DNA of 64,000 bases from Apricaphanius iberus (lineage: Eukaryota > Chordata > Actinopteri > Cyprinodontiformes > Aphaniidae): NCBI GenBank assembly GCA_028564705.1, contig JAPXFQ010000824.1:402970-466969 (forward strand). Direction: 5' to 3'. Positions 24,801-36,800 of this stretch are shown here, piece after piece; the first letter of the stretch is position 1, and every line of letters starts with the position of its first letter. Under the pieces are notes generated by a model. The model made no database searches, was not told the origin of the DNA, and saw only the letters and a program-made list of their open reading frames with translations. Both the position numbers and the translations under genes were made by a program.

Positions 24801-27800
24801 GGGAGTCTTGGGGAGAGTCTTCGGAGTGAGTCTTTAGGTTGAGTCTTTGCGGTGAGTCTTTAGATTCAGTCTTTAGGTTCAGTCTTTAGGTTGAATCTTT
24901 AGGTTGAGTCTTTAGGTTCAGTCTTTAGGTTGAATCTTTAGGTTGAGTCTTTAGGTTCAGTCTTTAGGTTGAGTGTTTGCGGTGAGTCTTTAGATTCAGT
25001 CTTTAGGTTGAATCTTTAGGTTCAGTCTTTAGGTTCAGTCTTTAGGTTGAGTGTTTGCGGTGAGTCTTTAGATTCAGTCTTTAGGTTGAATCTTTAGGTT
25101 GAGTCTTTAGGTTCAGTCTTTAGGTTGAGTGTTTGCGGTGAGTCTTTAGATTCAGTCTTTAGGTTGAATCTTTAGTTTGAGTCTTTAGGTTCAGTCTTTA
25201 GGTTGAGTGTTTGCGGTGAGTCTTTAGATTCAGTCTTTAGGTTGAATCTTTAGGTTGAGTGTTTAGGTTCAGTCTTTAGGTTGAGTGTTTGCGGTGAGTC
25301 TTTAGATTCAGTCTTTAGGTTGAATCTTTAGTTTGAGTCTTTAGGTTCAGTCTTTAGGTTCAGTCCTTGCGGTGAGTGTTTGCGGTGAGTCTTTAGATTC
25401 AGTCTTTAGGTTGAATCTTTAGGTTGAGTCTTTAGGTTGAGTCTTGAGGTTGAGTCTTTAGGTTGAGTCTTGAGGTTGAGTCTTGAGGTTGAGTCTTGAG
25501 GTTGAGTCTCTAGGTTGAGTCTTTAGGTTGAGTCTTTAGATTCAGTCTTTAGGTTCAGTCTTTAGGTTCAGTCTTTAGGTTCAGTCTTTAGGTTCAGTCT
25601 TTGCGGTGAGTCTTTGCGGTGAGTCTTTGCGGTGAGTCTTTAGATTCAGTCTTTAGGTTGAGTCTTGAGGTTGAGTCTTGAGGTTGAGTCTTGAGGTTGA
25701 GTCTTGAGGTTGAGTCTTGAGGTTGAGTCTTGAGGTTGAGTCTCTAGGTTGAGTCTTTAGGTTGAGTCTTTAGGTTGAGTCTTTGCGGTGAGTCTTTAGG
25801 TTCAGTCTTTAGGTTCAGTCTTTAGGTTCAGTCTTTAGGTTCAGTCCTTGGGGTGAGTCTTTGCGGTGAGTCTTTAGATTCAGTCTTTAGGTTGAATCTT
25901 TAGGTTGAGTCTTTAGGTTCAGTCTTTAGGTTCAGTCTTTAGGTTCAGTCTTTAGGTTCAGTCTTTAGGTTCAGTCTTTAGGTTCAGTCTTTAGGTTCAG
26001 TCCTTGGGGTGAGTCTTTGCGGTGAGTCTTTAGATTCAGTCTTTAGGTTGAGTCTTTAGGTTGAGTCTTTAGGTTCAGTCTTTAGGTTGAGTCTTTAGGT
26101 TCAGTCCTTGGGGTGAGTCTTTGCGGTGAGTCTTTAGATTCAGTCTTTAGGTTGAATCTTTAGGTTGAGTCTTTAGGTTCAGTCTTTAGGTTCAGTCCTT
26201 GGGGTGAGTCTTTGCGGTGAGTCTTTAGATTCAGTCTTTAGGTTGAATCTTTAGGTTGAGTGTTTAGGTTCAGTCTTTAGGTTGAGTGTTTGCGGTGAGT
26301 CTTTAGATTCAGTCTTTAGGTTGAATCTTTAGGTTCAGTCTTTAGGTTCAGTCTTTACGTTCAGTCTTTGACAAGTCATGGCTTGAATCATGGTGAGACT
26401 TTGGGTTGCTAAGCAGACGGGGTGAGTGTTTGTGTGAATCATGGGGGGGGGGGGGGGACATCGGGGTGAGTTTTTAGAATGAGTCTGAATCATCGGGGTG
26501 ATTCATGGGGTGAGTCTGAGATGACTCCTCCCCCCTACCTGAGCATGGTGTCTGGGTGAGTGTCCATGTGAGCGTCCAGATCCAGTCTGGAACTGCAGGT
26601 CTTGAAGCAGATGGGACACGGCAGCAGCTCCTCCTCTGAACCTGGGACCACCGCCGACTCGTCGGCCCCCAAGTCCTCCGACGCCTGAACACAGAACCGA
26701 GTCGTTACACTTCTCTGCAAACCAAACCGGACCATACAGAGAGTCTGAGCGGCAGGAGAAACAGGGTAGTTACCTTCTTACTGAGCGGCTCGTCTCCAGG
26801 CTCGTCCTCCAGGCCCATTCGCCGCTTCATGGACGGACGGCGCCGTTTGGTGGGGGAGGGGGGGTTGCTGATGGGGATCAGGCCGCTCGCCGGGTCCTTA
26901 TCGTGGATCTTCATGTGCCTGGGAAAGAGGAGGAGGAAGTACCGTTAATCACCAGAATCATCATGGCCTTCCTCAGACCAGTCATTCCTATCTCTGGTGG
27001 CTAGCGGTGGCTAACGGCTAGCACTGGTGGCTAACAGCTAGCACTGGTGGCTAACGGCTAGCACTGGTTGCTAACGGCTAGCACCTCCCCCTGTTGCTCC
27101 AGGGAATGGAAAGAGGGGGGGGGGGGGGGGGCGGTTCTCACTTTAACACTCTCTGCCATTTTGTTTCTCTGAACTTGACCATCAGTTCTGTCCAAATGTT
27201 TATTCATGTTCTGATTTTAATGGTGAACCTATCGGACAAAGATGGCTGCTGTGGTGATGCGTTCACTGACAGAACATCCAATAAGTCTCTTCTCCATTTT
27301 TTTGCTAAGTAAAATAATATTCCTGCTGTACACTTAATCGACTAATTCGACTAATCGAATTTTCTTTTTATGAAGATTTAATTTTTGGTAATTAATTTAT
27401 TACCATTGAACTACTTGGAAGCTCACAATGATGACCAACACAGTCTTATTTTTAGGCAAGGCAATTTTATTTGTAAAACACACCTTAACACAAGGTGCTT
27501 TTAATGATTCGGTGGTAAAGAAACCGAAATAAGTAAGAAAATAAGAAACAGAAAACATGAGAATAAATAAAGGAAAATATTTACTATTTTAATAAAAAAA
27601 ACTACAATTTAGGAAAAGAATAAAAATAAAATGTATGTCATAATGTTTGATTAGCACATTACTCAAAGGCAGTTTTTAGTTGAATACAGGTAAGCTTCAA
27701 GACGGGAGGATTGAAATAAAAGAAAGTCTTTTAAGTTATTTTTAGTTACTTGCAATTTCTTCTGAAGAAAACACATAGAAAAATAGTTGAATAAAATTCC

Positions 27801-30800
27801 ATCCATCCATTTTCTATACCGCTTAATCCTTAATGGGTCACGGGGTTGAATAAAATTGAAAAGCAGATTTAATTTTTAAGTCATTTCGCCGAGTCTGTTT
27901 GTTTAACAATGGGTTGAAATATTCACATTTCTTCTGTGCATTATAATTATTAAAACTTTTTTAAATTTAAAGTTCAAAAAGTTTTCTGGCCCAAAGTGCC
28001 CGCTAACCTCCGTTAGCTTTGTTTAGCTCGTAGCTACATTGGCTCAGAATTTCAATCATCTGAACCAAACCTCACAGCTACATCTCTTTGCACGTTCCTT
28101 AAAGAAAGCAAAGAAGAGAAGGAAACAAGGAGAAGGAGCAAGGAGAGAAAGTGAGGAACGTCGCTAGGAAACAAGGATGATTTTGAAGGAAACAAGTGAA
28201 TAAAGGAGGAGGAGCCCAAGATGACGAGGAGGTGCTGCTTCAAGGTGTCATCTATTAATAGAGTCCTCAGGCAGCTGGCTGGACGACCATAAGAGGTCCT
28301 AACAGTCAGTCAGCAGATCTGGGAGCAGCTGACAGGAAGCTCCTCATTAACCAATGAAAACGCAGAGGAGCAGAGAGCCAGTCGGAGAGCAGAGTCCGCT
28401 GCAAACGGACCCATGACCCATCCAATCAGAGGGCAGCAAACACGCAGAGTCAGCAGAAAAGCAGAGAGAGAGAGACGGAGCAGACTCTGTGTCCGAGGGA
28501 TAAAAACAAGGACAGAAAAGTTCGATGAGGGCAAGTCTGAAAGAGGAGACAAGGACGGAAAATATTAAACGGCCTGAGAAAGAAGGAGGCGGGATGTTTA
28601 AGTAAATAATAGCTTCCTCCTTTTCTGCCTGGCTTCAGCTCCTCTAAACATTAAAGCTGAGAAGGAGAACCCCTCTGAGGTCACCGCTCCTCATCCTCAC
28701 CTCGCCTCCTGCTCCTCCTTCCTGGCTGCAGTTTACAATGTAACTGAGAGTTTCCAAGAAAACCAAAAACCCCCCCAAGCACATCTTCTGCTGAGGAAAC
28801 TACATTACCCATCAGCCCCATATGCTGATTCTAAACGGAGAAAAGAAAGTTCTTTTAAAGTCTAGCATTTGCATCGTTTTTATTACATTTATATCAACTG
28901 GTTGATGTTTCTGTGTGCGACTCACAATCCAGACTGTCGTTTTCAGATAAATACAGAACGATATCTAACTAGTGTTTATAAATCCGGACTGAAGTCCTTC
29001 CACCGGCTCCCTGTAGCCCAGAAAATACACTTCTAAATACACCTAATAGTTTATAAATCATTGAACGATAGCACTTTTTTTCAAACCGATACGATACCAA
29101 TACTTGGACTTGAGTTCTTGCAGATAATGAGTACCAATGATGAATTGGAGGAAAGGTTTTATTTTTTTCTCTGCTTGTTACAGCAAATGATGGTAAATTA
29201 CATATATATAAAAAACAAAATATTGATGAAAATTGGGACAAAACTAAAAAAGGCCAGCGGAAGCTCTTCTGTACTTACATCTGCCTCTGGTAAATAGTAG
29301 TGAAAAATGTACTTTTAGTAGCATTGAACTTTTTGCTTTTACTTAAGAAAACCTCTCTGCCCGCCGTGAGTCCCTTCACTGGATGAAAAGTGAAGAAACG
29401 TTCATCAAAAATGCAAGAAACACACACACACAATGTTTGTGTGACCTATAATTCATAAACAAGGTTTGTTGTTCTATTATTTTACCTGCTGAGAAATTTG
29501 GAGAACAAGGAAACGTACATTAAACACCAAATACAGTCACAGCGAGTAATTCACCATGTCTATATATGGTTTTATTTTTTTAGATGTCAAATTATCGCAT
29601 CAGTTGCGAGTGATTATTTACAGCCGTAATTAGTTTTAAATTATATATAATTACAGGTTCAGATAAATTATCTCTGAGTTTATCTAGTTTTTTTATTGTA
29701 TATATACATATATTTAAATTTTTTTGTGTATATATTTCACTTTTTCATATATATTTATATATATATATTATTGTAAATGTGCATACATACAAAAATGTAT
29801 ACACACATACAAAAATTATATATATATATAAAAAATATTGCAGTTATTTGTTTCTCAATTCAGTCCACTGACCAGTGGCGGCGCTGTGGGCAACGCATGT
29901 ACAATATTGTACATTTTTTTCTGCTAAGTAAACCATGAAAAGAAACATGTTAGGGTCAATTTGTTCCTAAGCATTATTCAAAAATATACTCGCATACTTA
30001 ATTACTTGTGTGTTTATTCATAACTGAATCGACATCGAAGCTAATCAGTCAAAATCGAATTGAAATCGACTCGAGGCGCCAAGAATCGAAATTGAATTGT
30101 CAAATTCTTAACAAAATATATCACATAACGGTAGACGAGTCTAAACTGTTGCTAAATATGGCTACACGGTTGCTGCGTTGGCAACGCTTCCCTCTCTGTG
30201 AACATGACTGTGCGTCGTCACGTGACTGAACGCGACGCTCATTTCTTAAAGGGACAGGAGCACCGCTAAGCTAAAACACATGTTTTCGTTTTGTATTTCC
30301 ATACCGAATTTACCGGTACGGGTAAAACACATCGGTAACAGTCATTAAATTTCGGTATTGGTACATTTTCGGCATCCATCTACATGTATATAAAACTAAT
30401 TTAAGTTTTAGTTTGGAGAAAATTTGATTCATTATTTCGTAATCCATATTTACCTTATTATTAAGAACAAAAAAGTAACATCAAATTGCGCCTTCTGATC
30501 ACTTTTTGTTTTGTTTTGTTTACCCGATTGTGTTTTATTATTTTGTATTGTTGTGGTTTAATTTCTTATATATATATATTTTTTTTTTTGAAGTAATTGT
30601 GTATTAATTACATAAATTTGTTCCTTACATTATCTTTTCTTACTGACGGATTACTGTTAAACTTATATGTTTGTAATCATGTGGTTTCATTATCACTGAA
30701 TCATGTAAAGCACCTTGCATTGCCTTGTGTTGAAAGTGTGCTATACAAATAAAACTGCTTGCCTTATTACTCGGGTGGCTTTTTTACTAAAGAATAGTTT

Positions 30801-33800
30801 TTTCCTGTTGAATAATTTCTTGGACGTCTGCTTTCTACCTCAGTTTAAGGGTGAGACGTATGAATAATTGCCAGAGCTCTCTGATTGGTCCGTCGCCTGG
30901 ATCGCCTCCCTCTATGTGTGTGTGTCTGAGTGTGTGTGTGTACCTGTGCATGTTGCCGTTGGTGGTGAACGTCTGTCCGCAGATGTTGCACTTGTAGGGC
31001 CGCTCCCCGCTGTGGACCAACATGTGGCGGTCCAGCGACGAGGCCGAGCTCAGGCACTTTCCGCAGATGCTGCAGGAGTGGTCCGTGGCGCCGGCGTCCG
31101 CGTTGTGCTGCAGGGGGGTGAAGGAGACTGCGCAGGTGGGCATGGGCTCGGCGGAGGAGAGCAAGGGGCGGGGCGGGGCTTACCTGTCGGATGTGCATGG
31201 TGAGCTGGTGCTGCGTCTGACAGTTCTTGTCGCAGAGCGGGCAGATGAACGCCGAGCTGTCGTCTTTGGTGTCCTGGAAGCACAGGATTCAAACCGTCAA
31301 CCTGCTTCTGCTGGCTCTGTTCAGAGCCGGACCAAGGCACAAGCAAACTTCGCCTCCCATAAGTGAAATGGAACGCATCTAAAACTTCATTTATTGAGAA
31401 TAGGAGAACATCATTACATTTTATTTCATTTTCTCCTCAATTTTATTTAAGATTTTAAGAATTTATTGATTTCATGGTCTTTAATTAATTTAATTACAAT
31501 TTAAAAAAACAGAAATAATGTTTTTTTCTCATATTAAAAATTATTCAACTGCTTTTTTAATCTTCATTGTTTGTGGCGTTACCATAGTTACAACAATCTA
31601 AATACTCCAGTCTGCTTTATTACTGGATCTAACCGATCCACTGGAACAAATAACGTGAAAACAAACTACCAGTCATACTTTTAACTTCATGACAAAAATG
31701 AATGTAAGTATTAAAGATTTAAATAAAATTCGTAAACAATGAAAATCGATTCTTTGCTTTTGTATATCGTTACAATATTGTGATATAAAATATCGCAATA
31801 TATTGGCATATCGATATTTTCGTACATCCCTAAAGGACGATAATTTTATAGCAATATCTGTCGATCGATAGACGTGTGGTGCGATATAAAAAAAGGGGGT
31901 TGATAAAAAATCCCGCTAATTTTCATTATATATCTGTTATCAGTTAGCTCAATACAACAGTCACTACCTACTGAATCATTAACACAGACCCAGGCAGCTC
32001 CGTCGGCTATCGCTCTCTCCTTTCAAACCACAAGAAGGAGGAAATGACTTGAACCGACACAGAATTTGTTGATTGTCTCTAAACAAACCATTGCCGTAAA
32101 ACTAACTTCATCTCCGTCAGATGTCACAGCAAGGAGGAAGTACTCCTGGAGAAATGTTTCAGTAGCTCAGGTAAATGCTGCATCCCGTTTTGAACCGATC
32201 CTCTACGCACTAAAACACTAAACGTAGCAATAATAAACCCAATAAAATGCTACGGTTAGTAGTCATAAGCAGGACTCCACAACCACGGCTCGCTACGAAT
32301 CTCTGTTACAGAGAGACAAATGGAAAATTACCGAGGTCGCTCTGCTAACAACACCTGCAGCTTTTAAAATGTTCCCGGTTCAGAAGCGAAAAATGCTTTA
32401 AAAAACACAACAGGATTGGACAGGCCTGCTGGCTTCAGCTCTCAGTGACTGGACTGGGCTCCGTCTACACTCTGGTATCGGTGAGTAGCTCGTTAGCGTT
32501 AGCAGCTGGACTGGATTAGAACCTGGGCTCCGTCTACACTCTGATATCGGTGAGTAGCTCATTAGCGTTAGCAACTGGACTGGAATAGAACCTGGGCTCC
32601 GTCTACACTCTGGTATCGGTGAGTAGCTCATTAGCGTTAGCAGCTGGACTGGATTAGAACCTGGGCTCCGTCTACACTCTGGTATCGGTGAGTAGCTCGT
32701 TAGCGTTAGCAGCTGGACTGGATTAGAGCCTGGGCTCCGTCTACACTCTGGCATCGGTGAGTAGCCGTTAGCGTTAGCAGCTGGACTGGATTAGAACCTT
32801 GGCTCCGTCTACACTCTGGTATCGTTGAGTAGCTCGTTAGCGTTACAGCTGGACTGATTAGAACCTGGGCTCCGTCATACACTCTGATATCGTGAATAGC
32901 TCATTAGCGTTAACAACTGGACTGGAATAGAACCTGGGCTCCGTCTACACTCTGGTATCGGTGAGTAGCTCATTAGCGTTAGCAGCTGGACTGGATTAGA
33001 ACCTGGGCTCCGTCTACACTCTGGTATCGTGAGTAGCTCGTTAGCGTTAGCAGCTGGACTGGATTAGAACCTGGGCTCCGTCTACACTCTGGTATCTGAG
33101 TAGCTCGTTAGCGTTAGCAGCTGGACTGGATTAGAACCTGGGCTCAGTCTACACTCTTATCGGTGAGTAGCTCGTTACGTTAGCAGCTGGACTGGATTAG
33201 AACCTGGGCTCCGTCTACACTCTGGTATCTGTGAGTAGCTCATTAGCGTTAGCAGCTGGACTGGATTAGAACCTGGGCTCCGTCTACACTCTGGTATCGG
33301 TGAGTAGCTCGTTAGCGTTAGCAGCTGGACTGGATTAGAGCCTGGGCTCCGTCTACACTCTGGCATCGGTGAGTAGCTCGTTAGCGTTAGCAGCTGGACT
33401 GGATTAGAACCTGGGCTCCGTCTACACTCTGGTATCGTTGAGTAGCTCGTTAGCGTTAGCAGCTGGACTGGATTAGAACCTGGGCTCCGTCTACACTCTG
33501 GTATCGGTGAGTAGCTCGTTAGCGTTAGCAGCTGGACTGGATTAGAACCTGGGCTCCGTCTACACTCTGGTATCGGTGAGTAGCTCGTTAGCGTTAGCAG
33601 CTGGACTGGATTAGAGCCTGGGCTCCGTCTACACTCTGGTATCGGTGAGTAGCTCGTTAGCGTTAGCAGCTGGACTGGATTAGAACCTGGGCTCCGTCTA
33701 CACTCTGGTATCGGTGAGTAGCTCGTTAGCGTTAGCAGCTGGACTGGATTAGAACCTGGGCTCCGTCTACACTCTGGTATCGGTGAGTAGCTTGTTACGT

Positions 33801-36800
33801 TAGCTTAGCAGCTGGACTGGATTAGAACCTGGGCTCCGTCTACACTCTGGTATCGGTGAGTAGCTCGTTAGCGTTAGCAGCTGGACTGGATTAGAACCTG
33901 GGCTCCGTCTACACTCTGGTAGGTAGTAGCTCACATAGCGTTAGCAGCTGGACTGGATTAGAGCCTGGGCTCCGTCTACACTCTGGTATCGGTGAGTAGC
34001 TCGTTAGCGTTAGCAGCTGGACTGGATTAGAACCTGGGCTCCGTCTACACTCTGGTATCAGTGAGTAGCTCGTTAGCGTTAGCAGCTGGACTGGACTAGA
34101 ACCTGGGCTCCGTCTACACTCTGGTATCGGTGAGTAGCTCGTTAGCGTTTGCAGCTGGACTGGACTAGAACCTGGGCTCTGTCTACACTCTGGTATCGGT
34201 GAGTAGCTCGTTAGCGTCAGCTTTAGCAGCTGAACTGAATTTGAATCTGCTTTATTGACAAAAATAAACCAAAGGTTTCAGCTAGGGTTGGGCGATAGGG
34301 TTATGGCTTAAAAGTAAAAAATCCAATTTTAATGTTTTTTTTCTCCTTTAGCTGTATTTTCTTAAAAAGAAATTGCAAGTGATGAAATATATTTTCAAAA
34401 AACGTGCCTTTATTTCAATGACCCCTTCAGCCTAAAGTCGAACTAAGAAGCTATAAAATATCCTTGTGAAACAAGATGTAAGTCAAAATAGCGCATTGGT
34501 ATATATATATATATATAAAATCAAATTTCTCCAAAAATTAAATCTAAATAAACAGAAAATGTAATTTTGATGCAACCGATTAATCGCCAAGCCCTACTCA
34601 GACTCAATTGGCTTTACAGAGAAGGTAAAGGGACCCACACAGCACACTTCGGACTTGCTCACGTACATCAAGTTAGTGCATTGGTATAGAAAACAATCAA
34701 AAGAAAAATCTAGATTTTCCAAAAATGTAATCTTCAATCAACAGAAAAAAAACGATTAATCGATACCAGTGATTAATCGCGATTAAATCGCCCAAAAATT
34801 AGTTTCAGCAATTAATATTGCAAAGTGTCATCAAATGTTTAAAAGATTTAAAAGCATTTAATCTAAATTACTAACATCATTTAAAACATATATAATGGTT
34901 AACAACATGGATTTTCTTTGTATTTACTGATTTTACTCGGGTCTCGATTTTTTTCTGTGTCTTTCAAACTTAGTTATGATAAAAAAAGATTTAATTTATA
35001 TTCTTAGTTCAAATTAGATAATTGAAGAATAACAAAATAACCAGGGAGGAACTTAAAACACCTTTTCTGCATTTTGTGATAGTTATTGATAATTATCGAT
35101 ATAGATCAGTATGACTATTCTCTTTGTAGATGTCCTCTTTTTCTATATCATCCAGCCCTATACTGCCCCCTATGGTCAGGAAACCAAACGCTGCCGCGTC
35201 CCTCCTTCAGCTGCTCTGCTGAGCTCTGAGGAAATGTCGACCGAACGATTCCTGCTAATTACTGCACACACACACGCTGACACACACATCCTCGGCCCAG
35301 ACTGAACCAGAACTTCCCTTTTCCTGTTTAAGCCACAGGAAGCTCCGACGGCAGTGGCAGGAATGCCCCGGTGCATGCTGGGATATTGGGAGGAGGAGGG
35401 GGAGGAGCTCCTACCTGGTTGCGTCGAGCGTTGCGACTGGGCGGGGCCCTCATGGCGGCCGTCAGGGACTTGTTGGGCGAGGGGCTGAAAGCAGAGCAGG
35501 AGCAGAGTCAGACAGGAGCTGCATCTTTACTGGTTAAACTGGTTTAAACCCAGAGTCCAGCTGGATTTAACCGCTTCATCTGAGTCAGAGATGCAGGTTA
35601 GATCCCTCCCCATAAAGCAAGGCATCACCTTCCAACAGGCTGGAGGGACAGAAAACATTTAAATGCCTTTAAAATAATAACGAATATAACGGTAAAAATC
35701 ATTTCTAAACGATAAACAGATGCCGTCCAATCAGATTCATGCTGACTCAGCGTTTTCTGGAAACGCTGACCCTATAGACCCTCATATAAAAACAATATTA
35801 AAGGGAGGAAAATAAGAAAACATTAAAAATATCATGAATTTTATTTATTTTTTTGGTTCTGAGTAATGAATCAATCATGTTTATTTTTTTATAAATTATT
35901 ATCATAATACATATATATTATGTTAATTCAAAATGATGATGAAAGATGATCGAATGAGCTTATTGGCTGCAAAACCAAGACAGGAAAAAATAGACAAAAA
36001 CTAAATAAATAATTTTAAATCTACTGAAATATATTTAAAATAAAAAACGTAAAAACTTTTTTTTTTGCATGCTACCATAAATAAATGTGATTATAAATAT
36101 AAATATTTTTTAATTCTAATTAGTTCATAAGAAATATTTTCATTTTATGAAAAATATTTACATTAAACCTTAAGTTAAATAAAATTTAAAAAACTTACAT
36201 TATATAATATTATTTAATTTATAAACGTTTTATATATTTAGAATACATTTACAATAAAAAACACTTGCTTTCAATCAAAATAATTACACTAACCTAAAAT
36301 AAAATATAAAGAATATTAATTATTACATGCCTGCTTCCTCTGAGGAGCTTCAGCTTCAGAAAGTTTTTCATCTCCTCTAATTTGTCTAAAAACATTTTAA
36401 GGTTTAATAATTGGAGACGTTTCTGGAATCACCTGGGAGAAGGTCCAGCTGAGGAGTTGGCCGAGGTAACGCCGCTGCCTCCTTCCTCTCCTCCTCCTCC
36501 GTTTATTGTCCCGGCTGCTGACATCACGGCTGACATCATGGCGTTGATGGAGGACAGGTCTCCTCCTCCTCCTCCTCCTGCTCCTGCGTCTCCGTTCTGG
36601 AGCGGTTCTCCTCCGTTGATCGCTGTGGAGGAGGCAGATCTGACCGTTACCTGCTGCCCAGGTGAGGCTGTGGCGGCCATGATGGCTGCTCGCCGCCTAC
36701 CTTTAAGGGTAGTGTGCGTCATCTCGTCCTTTAGCTCCGCCTCCTCCATCTTCACCTGGGTGTTGGCTCCTCCCTCCTGCTTCAGCTCCGCTGTGGGGTT

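Larger units (their letters stand above)
27858..30943. other. Rest of rreb1 intron 4, repeat remnants only
   Basis: A LINE coding remnant at 28,985-29,065, AT microsatellites at about 29,690-29,840, and a LINE tail at 30,705-30,767. 28,050-28,800 is purine-rich with short open frames and no recognisable product. Confidence 0.55.

Noticed and set aside
24800..26375. Telomere-like repeat (TTTAGG words)
   Set aside because: The unit is 13 bp (GAGTCTTTAGGTT), not a TTAGGG or TTTAGGG tandem; resemblance is limited to one word.
32398..33366. Minus-strand open frames with 23-residue repeats
   Set aside because: Product of the 69-bp minisatellite, whose length is a multiple of three; no start context, splice sites or family.
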